From JAADHI01 sp964451325 (GTDB taxonomy: Bacteria; Nitrospirota; Nitrospiria; SBBL01; JAADHI01), in NCBI GenBank assembly GCA_964451325.1, contig CAYVHO010000013.1, positions 1 through 64,000 on the forward strand: a stretch of 64,000 bases of DNA, in the 5' to 3' direction. Both the position numbers and the translations under genes were made by a program. How positions within the stretch are numbered: the first letter of the stretch is position 1; each line of letters starts with the position of its first letter. The notes below the pieces were generated by a model. That model was given only the letters and a program-made list of their open reading frames with translations, was not told where the DNA came from and searched no databases. Shown one piece after another: positions 41,467 to 50,365 of this stretch.

Positions 41467-42378
41467 ATGCCGTTTTTTGTTTTTAAGATCCGGCATCTGT
41501 TCTTTTTATTCAGCGTCATGTTCGTACTCATGAGTTGCGGATATGCGCTTGAGTTTAAGCGCATTGACAAAGACGCGGAAGATCCGATCACGGTGGTCCG
41601 TCGGGAGTTGCGCCAACTCAAGGCGGCCCACCGTGTTGCTCTTTTTGATCTTCAGAAGGAGCAAGAGAAGCAGATTGAAGCCCTACAGTTAGATTTGCTC
41701 CGTGTCGGTCAGGGAAATGAGACCTTAGGTAAGACCCTCATCCAAATGAAACGTGATTTGTCCGGGGCCACAACACGTTTGGGGCAAAACAATGCCGATA
41801 CAGACGAGCGTTTTGCTGAAATGGAGATTCAGCATCGAATGATCCACGGTCGTATCGAAGAAGAAAACAATCGAATGAAAGAATTGATTGCACGGGGTAA
41901 TAACTTTACCGTGAAAACACTTGCGGATTTTCGTAAAAACCTTGCAAGCCAAGAGGGTATTTTTTTGCAATTTAAGCAGAAACAGGCGGAGTCCAGTCAA
42001 AGCTTAGAACAGAAAATGAGTGGTCTTGCGGAAAAAAATAGTGGCATTGCCCAGACGGCAGAGGGGCAAACAAAGACGCTGCAAAGCGTTTCTACTCAGG
42101 TTTCAGAGTTGATCGACAAAATGCTTCCTGCGGTCAATGGACTTGCAGCGCGTGTGGATGATTTGGAGTGGGCGCTTAAACAGTTTAAAACAAATGTGGA
42201 GAGTCAGGATCTACAGAAGCGCTTAAGTGAATTGAGTGAAGCGGTCGATGTACAACGAAAATCCTTGGAAATGTTGGGCAATACCTTGGCCGTTCAAGTG
42301 GATAAACAAGGCACATTACTTAACAAGACAGTCAAAGATTTAAAAGGGCTTCAGTCAAAAAAAGCCACAACACCTTAA
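41467..42378 (+). CDS. Coiled-coil lipoprotein of unknown function in the Tol-Pal operon
   Basis: 303 residues from the ATG at 41467; a TTG at 41431 would add 12 residues before the signal. Lipobox VLMSC. The mature protein is almost entirely heptad-like helix (VVRRELRQLKAAHRVALFDL and many more), rich in Glu, Gln, Lys and Leu, suggesting a long coiled coil in the periplasm. No domain is recognised. Its place between two Pal paralogues suggests a spacer or scaffold in the cell envelope. Confidence 0.65.
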   Translation: MPFFVFKIRHLFFLFSVMFVLMSCGYALEFKRIDKDAEDPITVVRRELRQLKAAHRVALFDLQKEQEKQIEALQLDLLRVGQGNETLGKTLIQMKRDLSGATTRLGQNNADTDERFAEMEIQHRMIHGRIEEENNRMKELIARGNNFTVKTLADFRKNLASQEGIFLQFKQKQAESSQSLEQKMSGLAEKNSGIAQTAEGQTKTLQSVSTQVSELIDKMLPAVNGLAARVDDLEWALKQFKTNVESQDLQKRLSELSEAVDVQRKSLEMLGNTLAVQVDKQGTLLNKTVKDLKGLQSKKATTP

Positions 42379-42454
42379 GATTGGTTTAGACGCGGACTTT
42401 TGCATTCCAGTGAACTGATTCAACCCATTTGATCGAGCAATACCAGGAGGATTC

Positions 42455-43093
42455 ATGATGAACAAAAAACGGCTTACTTTTTTTATTGGATTGGCGCTGA
42501 TCTTTTTACAGGTCGGTTGTTCAAAGAAGGTTGCTCCCGTCAGTGGTTCAGCGGGGCTTGATGAGAGCGGCAAGGCTCAGGCTCAGATGGATGAAGCCCC
42601 GAATGCACTGGGGAACGATGGGCTTCGTGAGCAGGATGCTGTTGCGGGTTTTGATGACGGACTAGGAGGGATGCAGAGCCTGGAAGAGCAATCCCCGCAA
42701 GAACAAGAAAATCGTGAGCAGGGTGGTAGAGCTTCATTCGATGCTGAGACCATGGATCATTTGCAAGATATCTTTTTTGAATATGACAAGGCCGTACTAC
42801 ATAAGGCTTCCAAAGACGTACTTCAAGAAAATGCACGAAATCTGATCTTGCATCCAATGGCTCAAATTCAAATTGAAGGTCATACCGATGCACGGGGTAA
42901 CAATGAGTATAATTTGGCTTTAGGCGCACGTAGGGCACGTGCGGTCAAGCGGTTTTTGGAGGCCCTGGGTGTTGAACCCAGTCGGATGAAAATCATTAGC
43001 TTTGGTGAAGAGAAGCCCGCGTGTCGAAGCAACACCGAGCGTTGTTGGCAACAGAATCGTCGTGCCCATTTCATGTCTCAGCCCAAAGGATAG
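42455..43093 (+). CDS. Second Pal/OmpA-family lipoprotein
   Basis: 212 residues, with AGGAGG before paired ATG codons. Lipobox QVGC. It is a paralogue of the Pal at 40785: both have the SKKVAPVSGSAG/AKKVSPVGGSVG opening after the lipobox, the OmpA-like domain (IFFEYDKAVLHKASKDVLQE, IEGHTDARGNNEYNLALG) and a closing two-cysteine segment (CRSNTERCWQQNRRAHF). The spacer here is acidic and glutamine-rich rather than serine-rich. It ends directly against the next ATG. Confidence 0.9.
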   Translation: MMNKKRLTFFIGLALIFLQVGCSKKVAPVSGSAGLDESGKAQAQMDEAPNALGNDGLREQDAVAGFDDGLGGMQSLEEQSPQEQENREQGGRASFDAETMDHLQDIFFEYDKAVLHKASKDVLQENARNLILHPMAQIQIEGHTDARGNNEYNLALGARRARAVKRFLEALGVEPSRMKIISFGEEKPACRSNTERCWQQNRRAHFMSQPKG

Positions 43094-43942
43094 ATGATGA
43101 GGGCTGTCGGTGTTTCCGGCTACTCCCTAGGTGGGGTCTTACTCTTGTCTCTCTTGCTCCCGGCCTGTGCTCTACAGTCGAGTATGGTCGATGTTGAGGA
43201 TGCTTCTTCACGGCAGAGAAAACACCAGATTCAGCTTCAAAGGCGAATTGAGCGACTCGAACGAAATTTAAAAAGTCCTTCCAAAACCGTCAAAAATCAG
43301 CGTTCTCTTTCGGCGGACTTGATTGCACATCAGGACGGAACAGACCAGAAAATTCGAGAGCTTTCAGGACAAGTCAGTGAGTTTGAGCACAAAATGTCCA
43401 AGCTTGATAACCAGGTCGATGCAGAATCTTTTCGCACAAAAGATTTAGTGAGCCGTCTCAATGCGCTCGAATCCCGGATAGCTGCACTTGGAGGAGGGCG
43501 GCCAAAAACGGAAGGCCGTCGTTCTACGGGAGTTCGTAAAAAAAAGCAGGCGTTTTTTGCCCCAAGAGATGCATTTAATCTGGCTTACAATGATTATGTG
43601 AAAGGCGATTACAATGTCGCGATCTTGGCTTTTGATGCCTTCATCAAGGAATACCCTGAGTCGCGTTTGGCACCTCAGGCGTATTACTGGAAAGGTGAGA
43701 GTTATTACGGCAAAGCCGACTATGGTTTGGCAATCGACGTTTTTAATCAGGTGGTGAAGACCTACCCGAAGAGCGAAAAGGTTTCAAAGTCCTTACTCAA
43801 AGCGGGTTTTTCCTATATCGAACTCAGAAACCCTAAAAAAGGACGGGATTTTTTGGAAAAAGTGATTGCGCAGTTTCCGAATTCAAACGAGGCCGCTCTG
43901 GCAAGAGACACCTTGCTCAGTCTTAAAAACCCCGTGCCTTAA
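43094..43942 (+). CDS. ybgF: Tol-Pal system protein YbgF/CpoB
   Basis: 282 residues: a signal with lipobox-like LPAC, an N-terminal coiled coil (about 35-135) and three TPR-like repeats at the C-terminus (FNLAYNDYVKGDYNVAILAF, YYWKGESYYGKADYGLAIDV, LLKAGFSYIELRNPKKGRDF). CpoB coordinates wall synthesis with outer-membrane constriction and closes tol-pal operons in many proteobacteria. The ATG follows the stop of the second Pal with no gap. Confidence 0.9.
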   Translation: MMRAVGVSGYSLGGVLLLSLLLPACALQSSMVDVEDASSRQRKHQIQLQRRIERLERNLKSPSKTVKNQRSLSADLIAHQDGTDQKIRELSGQVSEFEHKMSKLDNQVDAESFRTKDLVSRLNALESRIAALGGGRPKTEGRRSTGVRKKKQAFFAPRDAFNLAYNDYVKGDYNVAILAFDAFIKEYPESRLAPQAYYWKGESYYGKADYGLAIDVFNQVVKTYPKSEKVSKSLLKAGFSYIELRNPKKGRDFLEKVIAQFPNSNEAALARDTLLSLKNPVP

Positions 43943-44024
43943 GTTCTGGGCTTCCTTATTTCCTTTCCGTATAAATCTATGAAGAAATATCACGATCCAC
44001 CCTCAGTATCTGCCAGGAAAATCC

Positions 44025-45875
44025 ATGGGTAAAATCAATCGTCTATCCCTTGCGCTTGCCAATAAAATTGCGGCAGGGGAGGTGGTCGCACGTCCCGCGT
44101 CTGTCGTGAAGGAGCTGGTTGAAAATGCCATTGACGCCAAAAGCCAGTCTATTTTTGTGACAGTTGTCGAGGGGGGGGGGCGTTTGATTCAGGTTGTGGA
44201 TGATGGAGAGGGGATTGCGGCGGACGAAGTCCCACTTGCCTTTGAACGCCATGCGACCAGTAAGATCTCTCAGGATGACGACTTGGCGGCGATTATGACA
44301 CTTGGTTTTCGGGGGGAGGCGCTTCCGAGTATTGCTTCTGTATCGCGGATGTCGCTTGTGAGTCGATGCGCTAAGGCAGACGAAGGCACAGAAATTCAGA
44401 TCGAAGGCGGTTTTGTCCAGTCCATTCAAGCTGTGGGTTGTGCCCTGGGTTCTACTTTTGAGGTGCGGGATCTTTTTTATAATGTGCCTGCCCGCAGAAA
44501 ATTCTTAAAGTCACAGCAGACCGAGTTGGGACATATCCATCGTGTCTCGATGCAATTGGCCTTGGCCCATTTTTTCATCCATTTTCGTCTGATTCATGGG
44601 GGACGGACACTCTTTGATGTGCCTGCTGCGACCTGTATTGAAGATCGAGCTTTTCAACTTTTGGGTGAAAAAGTCACCGCCCGTACGCTTTCACTTTCTG
44701 AGGATTCTCCCATTCAAGAAGGGCTTTCGCTTAGCGCCCTTGTTTCGTGTCCCCCGCTTAAAAAAAACCTCAAAAAAGAGCAGTACTTGTATGTGAATTT
44801 ACGTCCGATAAAAAGCCCACTGATGACCCACGCCGTTTATGAGGCCTATAAAAGTTATCTGATGAAGGGGGAAGATCCCTTCTTTATTTTGTTTTTGACC
44901 TTGGATCCCAAGAAGGTTGATGTGAATGTACATCCGGGAAAATTGGAAGTGCGTTTTGAAAACACCCGTGAGATCCATCAGGCGATCCGAAATATCATTC
45001 GGGATGTTTTGTCTCGCTCGGGTGTGGGGCCTTTGCCAGAAAAGGAAATACCTCCTTTTGATCGTACCCGTTTTGCGCGAGATCTGAATACAAGTCGCGG
45101 GCTTCCTGCTGCTTCGTCGTCTTCTTTTTCTTCTTCTTCGCCTTGGCTTGCATGGCCTGAGTCTGGAGGTTTTTCAGGTCACGGTGAAAATGCAGGGGGA
45201 TTGATTCAGGAAGAAGCGGCACCTTTTAGGCAAAGTTCTTGGGTCGCTCCTGAAGGTGTTTCTGAGTCGATGGGAGGCAGTGTCCCGATGATTCGGCCTT
45301 TGGCGCAAGTTTATGGCACGTTTCTTTTGGCGGAGATTGATGGGGTTTTTACGGTCGTGGATCAGCACACCGCCCATGAACGTGTGCTTTATGAAACGTT
45401 TATTTCAGCATGGCAAGCCTCCGAAAATTCTGATCAATGCTTAGAAATTCAGCCCCTGCTCATTCCACAACAAATTGATCTTTCAGAAGAAAAAAGCCTT
45501 TTGTTACGAGAGCAGCTCGATGTTTTAGCCGAGGCAGGTATTAAAATCGAGCCTTTTGGTGAGAGCACTTTTCTTGTGCGCGAGTTGCCTGCCTTGATTG
45601 CGAAGATGGATGTTGAGGACTTTTTAAGTGAAGTAACAGATGACTTGATGGACTTGGGGGTGACAGGCAGCGTTGAGGAGCCGATGCGTCTCATCCTGGC
45701 CTCCATGGCTTGTCATGGGGCTGTTCGTGCACATCAGGTCATGTCTCTCCCTGAAATTAAGGCCTTGCTTGAAATGTATTATCAGCGAAATACGCCGCCG
45801 ACCTGTCCTCATGGACGTCCCATTGTGATTCGCTACCCCTTGTTTGAGCTTGAAAAACTCTTTCGCAGAAAATAA
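44025..45875 (+). CDS. mutL: DNA mismatch repair protein MutL
   Basis: 616 residues. The N-terminal GHKL ATPase has IAAGEVVARPASVVKELVEN, VVDDGEGIAADE and TLGFRGEALPSIASV. The C-terminal dimerisation domain carries DQHTAHERVLYE (the DQHA-X2-E-X4-E endonuclease motif with one Ala to Thr change) and CPHGRP, so this MutL should nick DNA itself, as in organisms lacking MutH. AGGAAAAT precedes the ATG. A run of ten G residues encodes three glycines at codons 50-52 in the ATPase domain. mutS lies 12 kb away on the other strand. Confidence 0.95.
   Translation: MGKINRLSLALANKIAAGEVVARPASVVKELVENAIDAKSQSIFVTVVEGGGRLIQVVDDGEGIAADEVPLAFERHATSKISQDDDLAAIMTLGFRGEALPSIASVSRMSLVSRCAKADEGTEIQIEGGFVQSIQAVGCALGSTFEVRDLFYNVPARRKFLKSQQTELGHIHRVSMQLALAHFFIHFRLIHGGRTLFDVPAATCIEDRAFQLLGEKVTARTLSLSEDSPIQEGLSLSALVSCPPLKKNLKKEQYLYVNLRPIKSPLMTHAVYEAYKSYLMKGEDPFFILFLTLDPKKVDVNVHPGKLEVRFENTREIHQAIRNIIRDVLSRSGVGPLPEKEIPPFDRTRFARDLNTSRGLPAASSSSFSSSSPWLAWPESGGFSGHGENAGGLIQEEAAPFRQSSWVAPEGVSESMGGSVPMIRPLAQVYGTFLLAEIDGVFTVVDQHTAHERVLYETFISAWQASENSDQCLEIQPLLIPQQIDLSEEKSLLLREQLDVLAEAGIKIEPFGESTFLVRELPALIAKMDVEDFLSEVTDDLMDLGVTGSVEEPMRLILASMACHGAVRAHQVMSLPEIKALLEMYYQRNTPPTCPHGRPIVIRYPLFELEKLFRRK
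44171..44180. repeat. Run of ten G residues inside mutL
   Basis: G10 starting in the last base of a GAG codon and continuing through three GGG codons (residues 50-52). Any single-base slip would frameshift and inactivate mutL. Confidence 0.95.
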
Positions 45876-45905
45876 GTCTGCGACTTGAAGTCAGGGGAGA
45901 GGTCT

Positions 45906-46865
45906 TTGGATCAAAAGCATTCAGATAGGCCCTGGTTGGTTCTTGTGGGGCCAACCGCGGTTGGAAAAAGTGCTGTTGCGGAAATTTTGGCGCAAGGCCT
46001 TGAAACCGATATCCTGATTGCAGATTCGAGACAAGTTTACAAAGAATTGGAAATTGGGACGGGAAAGCCTGATGTTGCTGCGAGAAAAAGAGTCCCTCGA
46101 CATCTGATCGATTTTGTTTCCCCAGAAGAATTTTTTTCGGCGGGTGCCTATAAACGCAAGGCAGAGATGCTCATCGCGCAAATGTCGAGGGCAGGAAAGA
46201 ACATTCTGATCGAAGGGGGGACGGGTTTGTATCTTAAGGCCTTGCTCTATGGTCTCTGGAACGGCCCTCCCGCCGATTGGGCCTATCGTGAGCAACTGAT
46301 GGCGCGGGAAAAATCTGAGGGCTCCGGAACATTGCATCGGGATTTGTTTACTCTGGACCCCGTCTCCGCTAAAAAAATACACGCTCGGGATGTCCCTCGC
46401 ATTGTACGTGCACTGGAGGTCAAGCATCTTACAGGCCGCGCAATTTCTGAAATCCATTCAGAAGATACCGCGATGCGTTCTAAACAAACGACGTCGCATA
46501 TGCTGATTGCTTTAAGACGAGATCGTGCCCATTTGTATCAACGCATTGAGGAACGTGTAGAAGCCTACATGGGTTTAGGTTTACTTGCGGAGGTCGAAAG
46601 GCTCTTGATTGCAGGGCTTTCGGAGGATGTTCCTGCAATGCGGGGTTTGGGTTATCGCCAGCTGATTCCTCACCTCAAAGGTCTGCAATCGCTTGATGAG
46701 GCCGTTTCAATTTTAAAACGAGATACGCGGCGTTTTGCCAAACGTCAAATGACCTGGTTTCGTGCGGATGAAAATATACAGTGGATTGATCTTGAAATGG
46801 GTGAATCTGCGCAAGAGACGGCGGATCGCATAATGCGCTTGAAGAAAGAAGACAGTGTGTTATAA
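45906..46865 (+). CDS. miaA: tRNA dimethylallyltransferase
   Basis: 319 residues from a TTG at 45906 that follows GGGGAGAGG; a TTG at 45885 in the same frame lies before this ribosome site. MiaA transfers a dimethylallyl group to A37 of tRNAs reading UNN codons. Motifs: P-loop VGPTAVGKSAVAE, LIADSRQVYKELEIGTGKPD, LIEGGTGLYLKALLYG and the late RFAKRQMTWFRAD. mutL-miaA adjacency is very common in bacteria; the gap here is 30 bases. Confidence 0.95.
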   Translation: MDQKHSDRPWLVLVGPTAVGKSAVAEILAQGLETDILIADSRQVYKELEIGTGKPDVAARKRVPRHLIDFVSPEEFFSAGAYKRKAEMLIAQMSRAGKNILIEGGTGLYLKALLYGLWNGPPADWAYREQLMAREKSEGSGTLHRDLFTLDPVSAKKIHARDVPRIVRALEVKHLTGRAISEIHSEDTAMRSKQTTSHMLIALRRDRAHLYQRIEERVEAYMGLGLLAEVERLLIAGLSEDVPAMRGLGYRQLIPHLKGLQSLDEAVSILKRDTRRFAKRQMTWFRADENIQWIDLEMGESAQETADRIMRLKKEDSVL

Positions 46866-46866
46866 T
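46839..46866 (+). promoter_or_regulatory. Promoter of mtnP inside the end of miaA
   Basis: TTGAAG (46839-46844), 16 bases, perfect TATAAT (46861-46866), 30 bases before the mtnP start. Confidence 0.6.
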
Positions 46867-46895
46867 CCCGGCTAATCATCTGGGAGGGACTCCAT

Positions 46896-47777
46896 TTGTC
46901 AAATGAATCAGTCGGGCCACAGGCCAGAATCGGGATTATTGGTGGCAGTGGTCTCTACCAAATGGATGCCTTAAAAGACACAAAATCCGTCACACTGGAC
47001 ACCCCCTTTGGTGCGCCATCGGGCGACTTTATCTTGGGTCAACTTGAAGGCGTCCCCGTTGCTTTTTTATCACGCCACGGACAGCAGCACACCCTGCTTC
47101 CTTCAGAAATCAATTACCGCGCAAATATCTTTGCCCTGAAAAAACTGGGGGTTGAGCGTATTCTTTCAGTCAGTGCTGTCGGTAGCATGAAAGAAGAAGT
47201 CGCCCCGGGACACATTGCGATCCCCGATCAGTTTTATGATTTAAGCAAGGGACGAAAAAGTAGCTTTTTTGGCGAGGGCATGGTTGCCCACGTCAGCCTT
47301 GCGAATCCGATTTGTCCTGATCTTGCGGTTTTTGTCGCAGATACCGCAGAAGAAATCGGAGGGATTGTGCATCGGGGTGGTACTTACCTTTGCATGGAAG
47401 GGCCACAGTTTTCGACACGGGCGGAGTCAGAGGTTCACCGCGCTTGGGGTGTTTCTGTGATCGGCATGACCAACGCCACAGAAGCGAAACTTGCACGGGA
47501 GGCTGAGATTTGTTATGTCACTATCGCGCTGTCCACCGACTATGATTGCTGGCATGTTTCCGAAGCACCTGTGACGGTTGAAATGATACTTCAAGTCCTT
47601 AGAGACAATGTACTTTTTTCTAAAAAATTGTTACAAACTGTTGTAAAAAAAGTGGATGGCCCTCGCCCCTGTCGTTGTGCCTCGGCTTTGAAAAACGCGA
47701 TTGTGACACCGTCTGAGGCGATGTCTGCTTCATTGAAAGAAAAACTCAAGCCGATTATCGGGAAATATATTTCGTGA
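46896..47777 (+). CDS. mtnP: S-methyl-5'-thioadenosine phosphorylase
   Basis: 293 residues, starting at TTG with GGGAGGG seven bases upstream. It cleaves methylthioadenosine to adenine and methylthioribose 1-phosphate in methionine salvage. Signatures: IGIIGGSGLYQMD, FLSRHGQQHTLLPSEINYRA, YLCMEGPQFSTRAES and GMTNATEAKLAREAEICY, followed by STDYDCW. The residues fit MTAP rather than inosine or guanosine phosphorylase (TN-TE and D-D near the end). It overlaps the next gene by four bases. Confidence 0.93.
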   Translation: MSNESVGPQARIGIIGGSGLYQMDALKDTKSVTLDTPFGAPSGDFILGQLEGVPVAFLSRHGQQHTLLPSEINYRANIFALKKLGVERILSVSAVGSMKEEVAPGHIAIPDQFYDLSKGRKSSFFGEGMVAHVSLANPICPDLAVFVADTAEEIGGIVHRGGTYLCMEGPQFSTRAESEVHRAWGVSVIGMTNATEAKLAREAEICYVTIALSTDYDCWHVSEAPVTVEMILQVLRDNVLFSKKLLQTVVKKVDGPRPCRCASALKNAIVTPSEAMSASLKEKLKPIIGKYIS

Positions 47778-48538
47778 AGTTTCTATTGTTCATCTTTCTG
47801 GTTTTTCTGAGTGCGTGTGCGACACATTTTACCGTACCCTCGAAAGAGGCGCTCAAAGAGCCTTTCCCTCCGATTCAAGAAAAGACGCACACTGATCTGT
47901 ATTCACCCCGTTTTACAAATGAAGCGATTCATCAGCATGGCATGGCTATTTTAGGCATCTTAAAAGGGGGGCCCGATGTTCTGCGTCAGAATGCCGCTTT
48001 TGAGTTTTTTCAGGGTCTTCGTGAGGTCTTCCCTCATGCCCGTATCATCCCACGTTCGGATGTCGACCGACGGGCACGTGCTGCCGGACGTTATCATGAT
48101 CTAAAGCGTTTTTTGGAACAATACGAAGCGCGTCGGCGGATGGACCTTGTGGCGCTTTCTGAATGGGGCCGCCTTGAAGGGGTGCGTTATCTTTTTCTGG
48201 GACAAGTGCCTGTCAATGACAAACATACGACCACAGTCATGCCGCAATACGGTGAAGATGGTATTGCGGGTAAGGTCTCGGTGTTTTCCGCTGGTCCGGA
48301 ACAGCTTCCGTCCCGCGTTGAAAAACGGGTCTCACTTGAAGCCGAGGTTTGGGATGCGGTTTGTGGAACATTGGTCTGGTCGGGATCCGGACAAGCAGAA
48401 ATCTCCGAAGCTGTTAGACTGGAACGGGTTCGGGTGGATGATATTTTTACAAGTATCACACGGCGTCTTATTGCTGAGATGGATCGAACGATGTGGGAAA
48501 GCGGAAAAGTGACTGCTTCAGCTTCAACGGAATGTTAG
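47774..48538 (+). CDS. Lipoprotein of unknown function
   Basis: 254 residues from a GTG overlapping the mtnP stop (GTGA). Signal with lipobox FLSAC. The mature part has RFTNEAIHQHGMAILGILKG, VFPHARIIPRSDVDRRARAA and a later RVSLEAEVWDAVCGTLVWSG. This pattern resembles periplasmic envelope lipoproteins with a CsgG/LpoB-like fold, but I cannot name the family. The close coupling to mtnP and a PfkB kinase is probably positional. Confidence 0.6.
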   Translation: MKFLLFIFLVFLSACATHFTVPSKEALKEPFPPIQEKTHTDLYSPRFTNEAIHQHGMAILGILKGGPDVLRQNAAFEFFQGLREVFPHARIIPRSDVDRRARAAGRYHDLKRFLEQYEARRRMDLVALSEWGRLEGVRYLFLGQVPVNDKHTTTVMPQYGEDGIAGKVSVFSAGPEQLPSRVEKRVSLEAEVWDAVCGTLVWSGSGQAEISEAVRLERVRVDDIFTSITRRLIAEMDRTMWESGKVTASASTEC

Positions 48539-48562
48539 TTTGAATAAAACGATGGGGATATT

Positions 48563-49471
48563 ATGAGTTTATTGGTTGTGGGTTCTGTTGCCTTTGATTC
48601 CGTAAAAACACCTTTTGGTGAGGCCGAGGAAGTCCTGGGTGGTTCTGCGACCTATTTTTCTACTGCCGCGAGTTATTTTACTGAGGTCTCTCTTGTTGCG
48701 GTTGTGGGAGAAGATTTTCCAGAAGAACACCTGAATTTTTTGAAAGGGCGTGGCATCAATATTGACGGGATTGAACGAAGCTCCGGTCGCACCTTTCGAT
48801 GGAAGGGAGAATACAGCTACCAACTCAATGAAGCCAAGACACTGGAGACCCAACTGAATGTGTTTGAATCTTTTCACCCCGACTTACCTGAATCCTATCG
48901 AGACCTTCCTGTTGTTTTTTTAGCCAATATTGACCCCAACCTTCAACTTGAAGTTTTAAAGCAGGTCAAAAAGCCAAAACTTACGGCCTGCGATACCATG
49001 AATTTTTGGATTGAAGGCAAATTAGATGCCCTGATTGAAACCCTTGCTTCTGTGGACATTTTAATTATCAATGATGGCGAGGCCCGCGAGTTGGCTCAGG
49101 AAGTCAATCTGGTCAAAGCCGCAAAAAAAATCATGGCCTATGGCCCAGGTATTTTGGTGGTGAAACAAGGTGAATACGGAGCCTTGATGTTTAATGGCGA
49201 TACCATTTTTTCGGCCCCTGCTTTTCCCTTGGAGGAAGTCTTTGATCCAACGGGCGCGGGAGATTCTTTTGCGGGTGGATTTATGGGACACCTCGCCACC
49301 TGTAATGAAATAGATGATGCGGCAATTCGCCAAGCCGTCGTTTATGGCAGTACAATGGCGTCCTTCAATGTTGAGGCCTTTAGTCTTGACCGTATGCGTG
49401 CACTCAAACAGGAAGAGATTAAAAGCCGATTTCAGGCTTTCAAGGCTTTGACCTCATTTGAGAATATTTAA
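48563..49471 (+). CDS. PfkB-family carbohydrate/nucleoside kinase
   Basis: 302 residues, a ribokinase-fold enzyme. The N-terminus has GSVAFDSVKTPFGEAEEVLGG and the C-terminus the signature DPTGAGDSFAGGFMG with the catalytic base Asp234. It may phosphorylate adenosine or a sugar; its place downstream of mtnP suggests a nucleoside salvage role, but methylthioribose kinase belongs to another family. The short N-terminal lid and the length fit the family well. Confidence 0.85.
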   Translation: MSLLVVGSVAFDSVKTPFGEAEEVLGGSATYFSTAASYFTEVSLVAVVGEDFPEEHLNFLKGRGINIDGIERSSGRTFRWKGEYSYQLNEAKTLETQLNVFESFHPDLPESYRDLPVVFLANIDPNLQLEVLKQVKKPKLTACDTMNFWIEGKLDALIETLASVDILIINDGEARELAQEVNLVKAAKKIMAYGPGILVVKQGEYGALMFNGDTIFSAPAFPLEEVFDPTGAGDSFAGGFMGHLATCNEIDDAAIRQAVVYGSTMASFNVEAFSLDRMRALKQEEIKSRFQAFKALTSFENI

Positions 49472-49566
49472 GGAAATTCTAATTACCTCATGAATTGTTT
49501 TTTTGTGACTCCAATTTCCGGTATCTGCGTTGTAAATTTTGTCAGAGGTTCCTTAAAATTAGATTT

Positions 49567-50325
49567 ATGATGTGGAAAATATCTATTCTGCTTGTTGTTC
49601 TGCCGCTCATGCTCAGTTGTGGCCTGAGTGAATCCCGAATTAAAAGGGAAAAAATGGCAGATTCTCATTACAAGCTTGGCATTGCCCATCTTGTGGGTAA
49701 AAAATCTGCGCTTCAAAAAGCCTATATTGAGTTTCAAAAAGCCGTTAAATTAGATAGGCGCAACCAGAAAGCCTATTATGCGCTGGGCCACATCTTTTTT
49801 CAGCAGGAAAGTTATGAAGATGCTATTGTGGCCTTTCAAAAAGCCATTTCAATCGACGCTGAATATTCTGAAGCCCATAACTATCTGGGTCGGGTGTATT
49901 CATTGCAGGAGGATTTTGACAAAGCAATTACCTCCTATCAAAATGCGCTTAAAAACGTAATCTACGAAACCCCTGAAAAACCTTATTGGAATCTGGGTTT
50001 GATTTTTGTGCGTCAGAAAAAATACGAAGATGCCGAACGTGAATTAAAAAATGCCCTTCGTGTCAACCCAAATATCGTGCCAGTGCATAACTTATTGGGT
50101 CAGGTTTATGCCAAGATGGGTAATACAAAAAAATCAATTATTTCTTACAAAAGAGTCTTGCAAATTTCACCTAAAGACCTAAATGCGCTCTATAATCTGG
50201 CCTGTATCTATCAGCAGGAGGGAGAGAAGCATTTGGCCGACAAGGCTTTTGAAGATGTTGTGACCCTGTCTCCCAAATTGGCAGAAGAGAAAGACTTAAG
50301 GGCATGTTTGAATCCAGTAGAATAA
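49567..50325 (+). CDS. TPR lipoprotein (PilF/PilW-like)
   Basis: 252 residues from the ATG at 49567; the frame is open from 49495 but the first residues lack signal character. Lipobox LMLSC. Five or six tetratricopeptide repeats follow, including AYYALGHIFFQQESYEDAIV, AHNYLGRVYSLQEDFDKAIT and VHNLLGQVYAKMGNTKKSII. Such lipoproteins act as outer-membrane pilotins for type IV pilus secretins; without pilus genes nearby this is only one possibility. The RodZ-like gene follows 40 bases later. Confidence 0.75.
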   Translation: MMWKISILLVVLPLMLSCGLSESRIKREKMADSHYKLGIAHLVGKKSALQKAYIEFQKAVKLDRRNQKAYYALGHIFFQQESYEDAIVAFQKAISIDAEYSEAHNYLGRVYSLQEDFDKAITSYQNALKNVIYETPEKPYWNLGLIFVRQKKYEDAERELKNALRVNPNIVPVHNLLGQVYAKMGNTKKSIISYKRVLQISPKDLNALYNLACIYQQEGEKHLADKAFEDVVTLSPKLAEEKDLRACLNPVE

Positions 50326-50365
50326 AGAGGGGGTTTTATCCCTCCTGTAAAGACACAAGAATCAC

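Noticed and set aside
50327..50346. GAGGG/CCCTC hairpin before the RodZ-like gene
   Set aside because: Short stem, no clear role and likely chance.
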